Part shown: one piece after another, positions 42,775-51,695 of the stretch
How positions within the stretch are numbered: the first letter of the stretch is position 1
Layout: every line of letters starts with the position of its first letter
Assembly: GCF_022832375.1 (NCBI RefSeq)
Contig: NZ_JALHLG010000001.1
Location: 179,882 to 243,881 of the forward strand
DNA length: 64,000 nt
Direction: 5' to 3'
Source of the DNA: Novosphingobium beihaiense
GTDB lineage: Bacteria > Pseudomonadota > Alphaproteobacteria > Sphingomonadales > Sphingomonadaceae
Made by a program: the position numbers and the translations under genes
The notes under the pieces: generated by a model
Told to the model about the DNA's origin: nothing
What the model saw: the letters and a program-made list of their open reading frames with translations, nothing else
Databases searched by the model: none

Positions 42775-43638
42775 TCAGCCGCCCTGAATCTGTTGCTGGC
42801 CCTTGCCAGCAGAAAACTGCTGCTGCGTGCCTAGCACCTTCTCGTCCACCGACAAATGGACATCGAGGCTGGTTTCCCCGGCTCCCATGGCAATACCTGT
42901 AACCGGTGCGGCCTCGCTATAGTCACAACCGGTGGCTACGCGAATATACCGTTCATCGGGGCAGATCTCATTGGAGATATCGAATCCGATCCAGCCGAGC
43001 CCCGGCACATGCGCCTCTGCCCAGCCGTGCCCGGCTTCCTGTTCCACCGTGCCGTCCATCCGCAGATAGCCGCCGACATAGCGCATCGGAATGTCCAGCA
43101 GGCGCCCAGCACTGATGAAGATATGCGCGTGGTCCTGACACACGCCCTGCCCCGCGGTCAGCGCCTGTTCGGCGGTCGTCGCCGCATCGGTGGTGCCCGG
43201 AACATATTCGACCTGCTCCCCGATGGCGCGCGAGAGGGCGTGGAGGAAGTTCAGCGTATCGGCCCGGTCGGCATCGACCGATGCCACAAGCTGGCGCACC
43301 CGGTTGCCCGCGCGGGTCAGCGGCGTGGGGCGCAGAAAGCACCACAGCGGCATATGGCCCGTATGCGGGCCGGTTACACCATTGTTATCGATCGTCCGCA
43401 CAATGCCGCGGCATGTCACCACGACTTCGGGCACGCCCGGCTCGATCGACACCAGATCGGTGTGATTGTGGTGCTGATCGTCGTATTCTGCCTCGGGCTT
43501 CGCGCCGGTAAGGTCCATGTGCCATTCGGCCACTTCCTGCCCATGCGTAGGCTTGGGCTTGAGCCGCAACCGCTGCAGGCCATGAGAGACCTGGCCGGAA
43601 AAGCTGTAGCGCGTGGTATGAGTCACGGTCAGGAGCAC
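42775..43638 (-). CDS. transglutaminase-like cysteine peptidase of the Anbu operon
   Basis: 287 residues from GTG 43638 (AGGA nine bases ahead); a TTG at 43677 would give 300 residues but lacks a ribosome binding site. N-terminal beta domain (LLTVTHTTRYSFSGQVSHGLQRLRL) followed by the papain-like core with GQGVCQDHAHIFISAGRLL (Cys), HGWAEAHVPGLGWIGFDISN (His/Asp). In this operon it may process or ligate peptides on the Anbu substrate side. Confidence 0.9.
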   Translation of the reverse strand: MLLTVTHTTRYSFSGQVSHGLQRLRLKPKPTHGQEVAEWHMDLTGAKPEAEYDDQHHNHTDLVSIEPGVPEVVVTCRGIVRTIDNNGVTGPHTGHMPLWCFLRPTPLTRAGNRVRQLVASVDADRADTLNFLHALSRAIGEQVEYVPGTTDAATTAEQALTAGQGVCQDHAHIFISAGRLLDIPMRYVGGYLRMDGTVEQEAGHGWAEAHVPGLGWIGFDISNEICPDERYIRVATGCDYSEAAPVTGIAMGAGETSLDVHLSVDEKVLGTQQQFSAGKGQQQIQGG

Positions 43639-43648
43639 AGGTGCCGTC

Positions 43649-44596
43649 CTATTCGATAAAGCGGTAATCGGCGGCAATCATATTGCCGATCTCGACGGTC
43701 TTGCCGATGAAGTCCTGCAGGAACTCGTGCAGCCCGCCCTCGAAGATCTCGTCGATCGAGGTCTGGTGCAGCCGGGCCCCGGCATCGCGCAACAGTTCGT
43801 GCGCGGACACCTCGTGCCCGTATTCCTTGGCGAGGCCCGCCATGTTGCTGCGGATCTTCTCATAGCAGAAGACTAGGCTGCGCGGGAACTGGCCGTCCAG
43901 GATCAGGAACCGCGCGATTTCCTTGGGGTCCATCGATCCGGGGTTGAGCCAGGTGAAGGCCCGGTTGCCCGCGACGGAGCGCAGCAGCGTTTCCCACTGC
44001 ACGTTGTCGAGGCTCGATCCCACCCAGGCAACCGACGGCAGCAGCACGTAGTACTTCACGTCAAGGATGCGCGCGGTGCTGTCCGCCCGTTCGATGAAAG
44101 TGCCGATCCGCGCGAAGTTGAACACTTCGTTGCGCAGCATCGTGCCTTCCAGCGCACCACGCACCAGCATCGACTGGCGGCGGACGGTGGCGAGCACTTC
44201 GCCCAGATTGCTTTCCCGCACCGGGCGGGACAGCAGATCGTGCAGCGTCATCCAGCCTTCGTTGGTGGCTTCCCACACCGAATTGGTGATGCTGGTGCGC
44301 ACGACGCGGGCATTGGTGCGCGCGTTTTCCACCATCTGCAGCACCGAGCCGGGATTGTCCTTGTCGCGCAGCAGGTAGTTGAAGACCTGCGGCCCGCCGA
44401 AATCGTCATGCGTCCGGCAATAGGCCTCGACCTGTCCGGTGGTGGTGAGGACCGATTTCCATTCCTCGTCGGCGGACTGCTTGTCCCCGCGCGTGAGAGC
44501 GAGATGGAAGCCTACATCGATCAGGCGCGCGGTGTTTTCCGCCCGCTCCAGATAGCGGTGCATCCAGTAGACGCCGTTGGCAGCTCTTCCCAGCAT
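43649..44596 (-). CDS. alpha-E domain protein
   Basis: 315 residues, all-helical. MLGRAANGVYWMHRYLERAENTARLIDV is the hallmark alpha-E start, with FARIGTFIERADSTARILDVKYY in the second half. Found with ATP-grasp and transglutaminase genes; proposed in the literature to act in a peptide-tag or peptide-synthesis system, with no firm biochemical role. Its ATG overlaps the ATP-grasp stop (TAATG). Confidence 0.93.
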   Translation of the reverse strand: MLGRAANGVYWMHRYLERAENTARLIDVGFHLALTRGDKQSADEEWKSVLTTTGQVEAYCRTHDDFGGPQVFNYLLRDKDNPGSVLQMVENARTNARVVRTSITNSVWEATNEGWMTLHDLLSRPVRESNLGEVLATVRRQSMLVRGALEGTMLRNEVFNFARIGTFIERADSTARILDVKYYVLLPSVAWVGSSLDNVQWETLLRSVAGNRAFTWLNPGSMDPKEIARFLILDGQFPRSLVFCYEKIRSNMAGLAKEYGHEVSAHELLRDAGARLHQTSIDEIFEGGLHEFLQDFIGKTVEIGNMIAADYRFIE

Positions 44597-46032
44597 TACT
44601 CGTCCAGTACCCAGGTATCCTTGGTGCCGCCGCCTTGCGAGGAATTGACCACCAAAGACCCTTTCTTGAGCGCCACGCGGGTCAGCCCGCCCGGCGTGAT
44701 ATCGATGCCATCGGGCGAAACCAGCACGAACGGCCGCAGATCGACGTGCCGGGGCGCCAGCCCCGCATTGGTGAAGATCGGCACGGTCGAAAGCGAAAGC
44801 GTAGGCTGGGCGATGTAGTTATCGGGCTTCGCGCGCAGCTTCGCCTCGAACGCGGCCAGCTCCTTTTTCGAGGAAGTCGGCCCGATCAGCATGCCGTAGC
44901 CGCCCGAACCGTGCACTTCCTTGACCACCAGGTCTTTCAGGTTGTCCAGCACATAGGCCAGCGAATCCGCTTCGGAGCAGCGCCAGGTCGGCACGTTGTT
45001 CAGGATCGGCTTTTCGCCGGTGTAGAACTCCACGATCTCGGGCATGTAGCTGTAGATCGCCTTGTCGTCGGCAATGCCGGTGCCCGGCGCATTGGCGATC
45101 GTGATGCCGCCTGCCCGGTAGACGTCCATGATCCCGGCCACGCCCAGCACCGAACTGGAATTGAACGTCAGCGGATCGAGGTAATCGTCATCGACGCGGC
45201 GGTAGATCACGTCGATCGCCTTGTACCCGGTGGTGGTGCGCATGGCGACGCGCCCGTCCATCACTCTGAGGTCACTGCCCTCGACCAGTTCGGCGCCCAT
45301 CTGGTCCGCCAGATAGGCGTGTTCGAAATAGGCCGAATTGTAGATGCCCGGCGTCAGCACCGCCACCACCGGCCGCTTGCCGCCCCTGTAGGCGGGCGGC
45401 GCGCAGGCGCGCAGCGAGCGGGCCAAACGGCGCGGATAGTCCGAGACGGGGCGCACCGGAACCTTGGTGAACAATTCCGGGAACATCGCCATCATCGTCT
45501 CACGGTTCTCCAGCATGTAGGAGACGCCGGAGGGGGTGCGGGCATTGTCTTCCAGCACCATGAATTCTTCCGGGCCGGTCCGCACCAGATCGATACCGAC
45601 GATATGGGTATAGACCCCGCCCGGCGGCGTGAAGCCGATCATCTGCGAAAGAAAGGCATCGTTGTCGCGCAGCGCATGGACCGGCAGGCGGCCGGAACGG
45701 ATGATTTCCTGCCGGTGGTAGAGATCCTGCAGGAAAGCGTTGAGCGCCCGCACCCGCTGCTCGATGCCCCGCGTCAGCTTGCGCCATTCGCGCGCGGTGA
45801 TGATGCGCGGGATCATGTCGAACGGGATCAGCCGCTCTTCGGCCGCGTCATCCCCGTAGACATTGAAAGTAATTCCGATGCGGCGAAAGAAACGTTCGGC
45901 TTCCGCGTCCTGCCGTTTCAGCCAGGCCTTGTCCTGGGAACCGTACCATTCGCAAAAATCGGAATAGGCGGGACGAACCGCACCGTCCCCGTTGAGCATT
46001 TCGTCGAAATTCGTCGTGCCCGCAGCCGTCAT
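44596..46032 (-). CDS. circularly permuted ATP-grasp protein
   Basis: 478 residues from ATG 46032 (GGGAG five bases ahead). ERLIPFDMIPRIITAREWRKLTRGIEQRVRALNAFLQDLYH, EFMVLEDNARTPSGVSYMLENRE and VVKEVHGSGGYGMLIGPTSS are characteristic of the CP-ATPgrasp type 1 family. Such enzymes join carboxylates to amines through acylphosphates, so this could make a peptide or peptide-like bond. First gene of the Anbu operon. Confidence 0.93.
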   Translation of the reverse strand: MTAAGTTNFDEMLNGDGAVRPAYSDFCEWYGSQDKAWLKRQDAEAERFFRRIGITFNVYGDDAAEERLIPFDMIPRIITAREWRKLTRGIEQRVRALNAFLQDLYHRQEIIRSGRLPVHALRDNDAFLSQMIGFTPPGGVYTHIVGIDLVRTGPEEFMVLEDNARTPSGVSYMLENRETMMAMFPELFTKVPVRPVSDYPRRLARSLRACAPPAYRGGKRPVVAVLTPGIYNSAYFEHAYLADQMGAELVEGSDLRVMDGRVAMRTTTGYKAIDVIYRRVDDDYLDPLTFNSSSVLGVAGIMDVYRAGGITIANAPGTGIADDKAIYSYMPEIVEFYTGEKPILNNVPTWRCSEADSLAYVLDNLKDLVVKEVHGSGGYGMLIGPTSSKKELAAFEAKLRAKPDNYIAQPTLSLSTVPIFTNAGLAPRHVDLRPFVLVSPDGIDITPGGLTRVALKKGSLVVNSSQGGGTKDTWVLDE

Positions 46033-46182
46033 TGTGACTCCCGTTTGTCCATGTGATGCAACATGGAACGGGACTTGCCAAGCGTTTACGCTGCAACTGC
46101 GAAATAAATTTTGGGCGCACAAAAACCGGCGGAACGGACCGGTTCATGCCATACCGCCAGCCCTGTCCGTCCCCTGACGGCG

Positions 46183-46794
46183 TTAGCCGAGCAACTGACG
46201 GCTTGCGAGATCGGCGCGCAGGGTTTGCGCATCGTGGAAGTGGTGCACCTGCCATCCCAGCGCCTGCGCCGAGGCGACGTTGGCGGGGTTATCGTCAATG
46301 AACAGCATCGCGCCCGGCTCGTGCCCAAAGCGCCCCGCGGCCAGTTCGAAGATCTTCGGATCGGGCTTGGCCAGCTTTTCGTCTCCGGAAACGACGATGT
46401 CTCCGAACAGATCAAACAGCGGCTCGGTCGCGCGGTACTCGCGCCAGAACGGCGTGGCGAAATTGGTGATGGCAAACAACGGCACTTGCCGCCCGGCCAG
46501 TTCGCGCACGATCTCGTGGCTGCCAGGCACATTGCCGGGAATCGTTTCGAGAAAGCGCGTGGCGTAAGCGTCGATCAGATCGTCATGACCGGGGAACTCG
46601 GCCTTGCGCTCGGCCACCATCTCCGCGAGATCGCGCCCGGCATCGTGCTGGAAATGCCACTCCTCGGTCACGACGGTGCTGCAGAACCAGTCCAGCCGCT
46701 CGGGATCGCCGATCAGCTTGGCGAACAAGAGGCGCATGTCCCACTGGACAAGCACCCGGCCCACATCGAAAACAACCGCATCTATGGCAGACAT
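46183..46794 (-). CDS. HAD-superfamily hydrolase
   Basis: 203 residues. Motif I is VFDVGRVLVQWD, motif II AITNFA, motif III KLAKPDPKIF and motif IV LFIDDNPANV. The D-x-G form of motif I (second Asp replaced by Gly) resembles the haloacid dehalogenase or YihX/epoxide-hydrolase-N branch; activity is uncertain. Lies between the ATP-grasp and rpmJ genes on the same strand. Confidence 0.88.
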   Translation of the reverse strand: MSAIDAVVFDVGRVLVQWDMRLLFAKLIGDPERLDWFCSTVVTEEWHFQHDAGRDLAEMVAERKAEFPGHDDLIDAYATRFLETIPGNVPGSHEIVRELAGRQVPLFAITNFATPFWREYRATEPLFDLFGDIVVSGDEKLAKPDPKIFELAAGRFGHEPGAMLFIDDNPANVASAQALGWQVHHFHDAQTLRADLASRQLLG

Positions 46795-46891
46795 GACAAG
46801 ACCCCCGCGAATGGCGGGGGCCTCATATCGTCAACACAAGAACCCGTCCGCCTGTGATCCCCGCCTTATCGGCAGGGATGGGCGAAACGAA

Positions 46892-47017
46892 TCAGCCCTG
46901 GCGGGCCTTGAACCGGCGATTGGTCTTGTTGATGACGTAAGTACGGCCGCGGCGGCGGATCACGCGGTTGTCCCGGTGACGACCCTTGAGCGACTTCAGG
47001 CTGTTGCGAATCTTCAT
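46892..47017 (-). CDS. rpmJ: 50S ribosomal protein L36
   Basis: 41 residues, very basic: [17 protein letters not shown] at the start and [10 protein letters not shown] at the end match the YkgO-type L36 of alphaproteobacteria, which lacks the zinc-ligand Cys. Too short for many gene finders. Confidence 0.95.
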   Translation of the reverse strand: MKIRNSLKSLKGRHRDNRVIRRRGRTYVINKTNRRFKARQG

Positions 47018-47225
47018 CGTGTGTCTCGTCTGTCTGGGCGGCTGTCTGGAAACATTCCGTCCGCCGGAAATTCGAAGTGGCGCCGTTAGTGGGAGCCGCC
47101 TGCAAAGTCAAGCGCAAGACGCCGCTGCCCGCCCATTGTTCCGCCATTCATCTGCTGGCAAGCGGCAGTCCGCATAACCATTTTCAGGGTGCGGCCATAC
47201 CGAATTCGGGAAAAAGATAAAACAC

Positions 47226-47945
47226 ATGTCAAAGCTTACGGGCGCCACTTTCGCGGCAGGCATAGCTGCCATGCTGCTTGTCCCTTTCCCGGCCCTGGCC
47301 CAGCCTTCACCCTGGGGATCGGGATGGCGCTCCCCGGGCTGGGGTTCTTCACGCTGGGACGGGCCCACGGATTCGCGGATATCCCGCCACCGCAGCCGCG
47401 ATCCGCGTGAAGGGCATGTGCAAGCCAGCCGATTCGCCGTTGCCACCCCCGCCGCAGCGGAACTGGGCCACGGCTCCATCACCGTCGAATCCGAATCGGG
47501 CGACACCCCGTGGTCCGGGCAGAACGAACGCGCAGCCTATGAAGCCGCGGTCGTCGATGCCCTGATCGGCGCCGGGTACGACACACGCCATTCCGGCACG
47601 GAAAACGCGCAAGTGGCAACGCTGCGGCTCAAACGGCAAGTGCTGGTTCCGCCCGAAGGCAAGCAGAAGCCGGTCAGCGGCAGCGCGGCCGTCGCGGTGG
47701 GCTCGCACGGGTACTCCGGCTATGGCCTGTCCCTCAACGTCGATCTGTCCAAGCCGCTTCCCGCGCTCATCTCGACCCGGCTCGATGTCCGCATCAAGGA
47801 CAAGGCCAGCGGCGAAGTGCTCTGGGAAGGCTATGCCACCATCGCGACCTACGAAGGCGACAGCCACTGGAACGACAGCAAGATCGCCACCAAGCTGGCG
47901 CGCGCGCTGTTCGACGAGTTCCCAGGAGCCGAGCCGCCCCGGTGA
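47226..47945 (+). CDS. DUF4136-like exported protein 1
   Basis: 239 residues. Signal peptide (FAAGIAAMLLVPFPALA), an Arg/Trp-rich stretch, then a DUF4136-like domain (GSITVESESGDTPWSGQNERAAYEAAVVDALIGAGYDT, LRLKRQVLVPP, and a C-terminal KLARALFDEFPG). Probably periplasmic. Followed after 73 bases by a paralogue with a lipobox, suggesting an envelope pair. Function unknown. Confidence 0.75.
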   Translation: MSKLTGATFAAGIAAMLLVPFPALAQPSPWGSGWRSPGWGSSRWDGPTDSRISRHRSRDPREGHVQASRFAVATPAAAELGHGSITVESESGDTPWSGQNERAAYEAAVVDALIGAGYDTRHSGTENAQVATLRLKRQVLVPPEGKQKPVSGSAAVAVGSHGYSGYGLSLNVDLSKPLPALISTRLDVRIKDKASGEVLWEGYATIATYEGDSHWNDSKIATKLARALFDEFPGAEPPR

Positions 47946-48018
47946 GTGCCGCTTGCATCCCTGCCCCGGGCGCGGCACACCGGCCCGGAGAACCGGCGCC
48001 CAGAGGCTGGAGGATGCC

Positions 48019-48645
48019 ATGAAATTGCCCCGCTTTGCTCATTTTACCGGCGCCTATTTCACCGGCGCGCTCGCTCTCGCCGCCAGCGCCGCCCTCTCCG
48101 GCTGCGTCGCGCCGGTGGGGCCGGTTGAAGTCACCCGCTTTCACGCCGCCGATATTACGCCGCTGGGGCACGGCACGATCCGCGTGGAGCCCGCGCCGGG
48201 CCAGCTCGACGATATGGAATTCCGCGCCTATGCCGGGGCCGTGGGCCGCGAACTGACGCGGCTGGGCTATACCCTGCCCCTGCCCGGCGAAAGCGGGAGC
48301 GGTCAGGTCGCTCTCCTCAGCCTGGAACGGCACAGATACCTGCCGCAGCGCAATTCCAACCCCGTCTCGGTCGGCGTGGGCGGCAGCACCGGCAGCTATG
48401 GGTCCGGTGTGGGCGTGGGAGTCGGCATAGACTTGTCCGGCCCGCCGCCCGAACAGGTCGAAACCAAGCTCGCCGTCACCATTCAGGACCGCGCCAGCGG
48501 CAGACACTTGTGGGAAGGCCGCGCAGCTTTCACCGTGCGCGCCAGTTCACCGATGGCGCAAACCTCTCTGGGCGCCGCAAAAATGGCCGAAGCGCTGTTC
48601 AAGGGGTTTCCGGGCCAGTCCGGCGAAACTATTTTAGTGAAATGA
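48019..48645 (+). CDS. DUF4136-like lipoprotein 2
   Basis: 208 residues. The signal ends in SAALSGC, a lipobox. The mature part ([36 protein letters not shown]) parallels the 47226 protein and is followed by a Gly-rich loop and [17 protein letters not shown] five bases before ATG. The stop overlaps the start of the carboxypeptidase gene (ATGA), so expression is coupled. Confidence 0.8.
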   Translation: MKLPRFAHFTGAYFTGALALAASAALSGCVAPVGPVEVTRFHAADITPLGHGTIRVEPAPGQLDDMEFRAYAGAVGRELTRLGYTLPLPGESGSGQVALLSLERHRYLPQRNSNPVSVGVGGSTGSYGSGVGVGVGIDLSGPPPEQVETKLAVTIQDRASGRHLWEGRAAFTVRASSPMAQTSLGAAKMAEALFKGFPGQSGETILVK

Positions 48646-49775
48646 ACGACATCCAGATCAGCGCCGCTTTCGATTCCGGCAATATCGAAGTCCTCTCCAT
48701 AGACGGCACCACGGCCCGCCTCGCCATCCGGCGGGACTACAATTCCGATTTCTTCCAGTGGTTCCACTTTCGCGTCAGCGGCGCGAAAGAGCGCGAACTG
48801 ACGCTGGTGATCACCGGGCTCAACCGCTCTGCCTATCCGCTGGGCTGGTCCGGCTACAACGCCTGCGTTTCCGAGGACCGCCAGTTCTGGGGCCGTGCCG
48901 AGAGCCAATGGGACGAAAGCCGCGACGGCGGCACTCTGACGATCCGCTACAAGCCCTCCGGCAACATCGCCTGGTTCGCCTATTTCGCGCCCTATTCGAT
49001 GGAGCGGCATCACGATCTCGTCTCGCGTATGGCCGGGCGCGTGGAGTACCGCTGCCTCGGCACCACGCTCGACGGCCAGCCGGTGGATTGTCTGGAAATG
49101 GGCGCGGGGCCGGTCGAGGTCTGGCTCTATGCTCGCCAGCATCCGGGCGAATCGATGGCGGAATGGTGGATGGAAGGTGCGCTGGAACTGCTCACCGATC
49201 CGGCCAGTTCGGTAGGCCGCGAACTGCGCCGCCGCTGTCGGCTGCACGTGGTGCCCAACGCCAATCCGGACGGCTCCCGGCGCGGCCACTTGCGTACCAA
49301 TGCAGCGGGCGTGAACCTCAACCGCGAGTGGGATAATCCCACCCCCGAGAAGTCTCCCGAAGTGCTGGCGATCCGCAATGCCATGGATGCCACAGGCGTC
49401 GATTTCGCGATGGACGTGCACGGCGACGAGGCAATTCCCGCCGTGTTCCTCGCCGGATTCGAAGGCATTCCCTCGCTCAAGGACACACAGCTTTCCGGGT
49501 ACAACCGCTACGCAGAGCTGCTCGAACGCCGCACGCCGGATTTTCAGACGCGGCTCGGCTATCCGGTCGCGCGGCCGGGCACGGGCAATCTGTCGATGTC
49601 CACCAACCTGCTGGCCGAGCGCTTCGGCTGCGTCTCGATGACGCTGGAAATGCCGTTCAAGGACCACAACCCGGCAGCCGATCGCCGTCAAGGCTGGAGC
49701 CCCGAACGCTCGATGCAGCTCGGGCAGGACTGCATGGGCGCCCTGCTGGAATGGCTGATCGAGCGCGAAAGCTGA
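48642..49775 (+). CDS. M14-family zinc carboxypeptidase (cytosolic CCP-like)
   Basis: 377 residues. An N-terminal beta domain ([22 protein letters not shown]) precedes the peptidase. Zn ligands: H167-x-x-E170 in ARQHPGE and H260 in [15 protein letters not shown] holds the substrate-binding Asn-Arg and [10 protein letters not shown] the catalytic Glu. This architecture matches cytosolic carboxypeptidases (CCP6-like), some of which remove C-terminal residues. No signal peptide. Confidence 0.92.
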   Translation: MNDIQISAAFDSGNIEVLSIDGTTARLAIRRDYNSDFFQWFHFRVSGAKERELTLVITGLNRSAYPLGWSGYNACVSEDRQFWGRAESQWDESRDGGTLTIRYKPSGNIAWFAYFAPYSMERHHDLVSRMAGRVEYRCLGTTLDGQPVDCLEMGAGPVEVWLYARQHPGESMAEWWMEGALELLTDPASSVGRELRRRCRLHVVPNANPDGSRRGHLRTNAAGVNLNREWDNPTPEKSPEVLAIRNAMDATGVDFAMDVHGDEAIPAVFLAGFEGIPSLKDTQLSGYNRYAELLERRTPDFQTRLGYPVARPGTGNLSMSTNLLAERFGCVSMTLEMPFKDHNPAADRRQGWSPERSMQLGQDCMGALLEWLIERES

Positions 49776-49809
49776 GGCATCGTGCGTAAGATCTGCCTCC
49801 TTCCCCGCT

Positions 49810-49880
49810 CACCCTGAGCTTGTCGAAGGGTGTTAACCCCGGCGCTGCGCCCGCGTCCTTCGACAGGCTCAGGACGAGCG
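49810..49880. repeat. inverted pair of a dispersed CCTGAGCTTGTCGAAGG element
   Basis: CCTGAGCTTGTCGAAGG at 49813-49829 and its near-perfect inverse CCTTCGACAGGCTCAGG at 49857-49873. This REP-like element is common in sphingomonad intergenic regions; the pair can form a large hairpin between the convergent carboxypeptidase and cytidine deaminase genes. Confidence 0.75.
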
Positions 49881-49917
49881 GACTTTAGCTCAGATGTCCC
49901 GCATATTGCTTTAAGGC

Positions 49918-50349
49918 TCAGCCGAGATTGGCGGGCCCGAAGGCGTGCGGCAGCAGTTCTGACAGGCGCAGTTCCAGCACGCCATCGGCCCCGTCGCACC
50001 AGATCACCGGGTTCGTGCCCCCCAGCTGCGCGATTTCGTTGAGCACCTGACGGCAGCGCCCGCACGGCGTAACCGTGGGCCCCTCGCCCGGCGCGCCCGG
50101 GGCGCCGCCGGTCACGGCCACGGCCTCCAGCGTGCCCTGCTCCACCGTGGAGAGGATCTTGCCCACCGCCACCGTCTCGGCGCAGAGCGCAAGGCCGTAG
50201 CTGGCATTCTCGACATTGGCGCCCGTCACCACCGAACCGTCGGCCAGCAGCAGCGCCGCCCCAACATGGAAGTTCGAATAGGGCGCATAGGCCCCGGCGG
50301 CCGCTTCGCGCGCGGCGGCGATCAGGGCATCTCGTTTGCTCTCGGTCAT
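49918..50349 (-). CDS. cdd: cytidine deaminase
   Basis: 143 residues. NASYGLALCAETVA contains the zinc Cys and catalytic Glu, and TPCGRCRQVL the two further zinc Cys. PYSNFHVGAALL is the substrate-binding start. Deaminates (deoxy)cytidine in pyrimidine salvage. Start overlaps the GH25-like gene stop (ATGA). Confidence 0.96.
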   Translation of the reverse strand: MTESKRDALIAAAREAAAGAYAPYSNFHVGAALLLADGSVVTGANVENASYGLALCAETVAVGKILSTVEQGTLEAVAVTGGAPGAPGEGPTVTPCGRCRQVLNEIAQLGGTNPVIWCDGADGVLELRLSELLPHAFGPANLG

Positions 50350-51071
50350 GGCTGCACCACTACCCAGCGCAGCCCGCCTTTCGCAACTTCGTTCGCAAGG
50401 CTGGTGTTGGCTGTCCACAACGTCCAGGGCCGCCCGGCATAATCGGGCATCAGCCGGTCCCGCACCAGCCACAGGTTCCGGTCCAGCTTGTGGGCAATGC
50501 CATAGCGCGCCTCGAAGCGGGGCGTGACTTTCAAGATCACCGGCTTGCCCGCATGCGTTTCCACCTGATTGAGGAAGGTCATCAGCTCGCTTTCCACTTT
50601 CGCATCGCTGACGTGGACCGGACAATTATCGGCCAGCATGTCCAGTTCCACCGCAGGCGGCAGCAGGGCCGGATCGCGCGGCACGGTGGTCACGAAATTC
50701 GCCGCCTGCTTTTCGGCGGGCTGGCACGGATCGTAGAGGTGGACCGCGCCCACCTGCATCTTCGCCGCGCGCGCCGCATCGAAATTGGCAACGAAGCGCG
50801 GATCACGCGCGAACGCGCTGGCGCTCGCATCGATATAGGCGAAATCGGCGCCGATGGCTTTCAGCGATTCCCAGTTCACATCGCCATCCTGCGCGCCGAT
50901 CTCCACGCCCTGCATGGGGAAGCTGGCCCGGTCCGGCAGCCAGTGATGCATCTGCCACCAGGTCCAGGCCCCGGCCACCAGCGCCACCAGCAAAACCGCG
51001 CCCAGAATGCGCAGTTTGGCCGCGCCGCTCAGCCGCGCACGTTTGCGCTGTTTCCCACCCCGCGCTGCCAC
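50346..51071 (-). CDS. GH25-like membrane-anchored protein
   Basis: 241 residues. Basic N-terminus and one membrane helix (LRILGAVLLVALVAGAWTWW), then a GH25 lysozyme-like barrel (GVEIGAQDGDVNWESLKAIGADFAYIDAS, VGAVHLYDPC, PPAVELDML). The Asp of the usual GID start is Glu here (GVE), so catalysis is doubtful or altered. Faces the periplasm. Coupled to cdd. Confidence 0.83.
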   Translation of the reverse strand: MAARGGKQRKRARLSGAAKLRILGAVLLVALVAGAWTWWQMHHWLPDRASFPMQGVEIGAQDGDVNWESLKAIGADFAYIDASASAFARDPRFVANFDAARAAKMQVGAVHLYDPCQPAEKQAANFVTTVPRDPALLPPAVELDMLADNCPVHVSDAKVESELMTFLNQVETHAGKPVILKVTPRFEARYGIAHKLDRNLWLVRDRLMPDYAGRPWTLWTANTSLANEVAKGGLRWVVVQP

Positions 51072-51081
51072 AGTCGTCTCC

Positions 51082-51564
51082 TCAGCCCCGGATATGCAGG
51101 ACGCAGATCAGCGTGAACAGACGCCGGGCGGTGGGAAAGTCAGTCTCGACCTTGCCTTCCAGCCGCTCCAGCAAAAGCTCCGCCGCTTCGTTGTGGACTC
51201 CGCGCCGGGCCATGTCGATGGTCTCGATCTCCTGCGGCGTCGACTTGCGAATCGCCTGATAGTAGCTGTCGCAGATCGCGAAATATTCGCGGATATACCG
51301 GCGAAACCGCGCCAGCCCCAGCAGCAGCGTTTCCAGCGGTTCCCCCGCCTCGTTATCGATTTCCAGGGACAGCCTGCCGTCCCGCACGGAAAGCTTGAGC
51401 CGGTACGGCCCCTGATGCCCGGCGGCATAGGATCGCAACGGTTTGAACAGGTTATCCTCGATCAGGTCGAAGATGGCGATACGCCGTTCCTGTTCGATAT
51501 CAGCGTTGCGCCACAGAATGGTCGCCTCGTCGAGTTCGATATGAATGATGCGCGGGTCCGCCAT
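51082..51564 (-). CDS. UPF0262 family protein
   Basis: 160 residues from ATG 51564. IIHIELDEATILWRNADIEQERRIAIFDLIEDNLF and ARRGVHNEAAELLLERLEGKVETDFPTARRLFTLICVLH match UPF0262, a conserved alphaproteobacterial protein without known role. Ten bases upstream of the GH25-like gene start in the same orientation; divergent from dnaB. Confidence 0.92.
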   Translation of the reverse strand: MADPRIIHIELDEATILWRNADIEQERRIAIFDLIEDNLFKPLRSYAAGHQGPYRLKLSVRDGRLSLEIDNEAGEPLETLLLGLARFRRYIREYFAICDSYYQAIRKSTPQEIETIDMARRGVHNEAAELLLERLEGKVETDFPTARRLFTLICVLHIRG

Positions 51565-51695
51565 GATGCGCACCGCCTTTACGCGCTTGCAGCATGGGCG
51601 GGCAAGCCCGGCGAAGGTCCTCCACACCCTGTGGATTAAAAACGGGACACATCGCGCTTGCGAGCACTACGCTGGACGATCATGGTGCCGCGCTT

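Noticed and set aside
42775..43638. Transglutaminase-like protein as the missing lasso B2 protease
   Set aside because: It belongs to the Anbu operon by overlap and context, has the long N-terminal beta domain of that family, and lies more than 20 kb from the cyclase.
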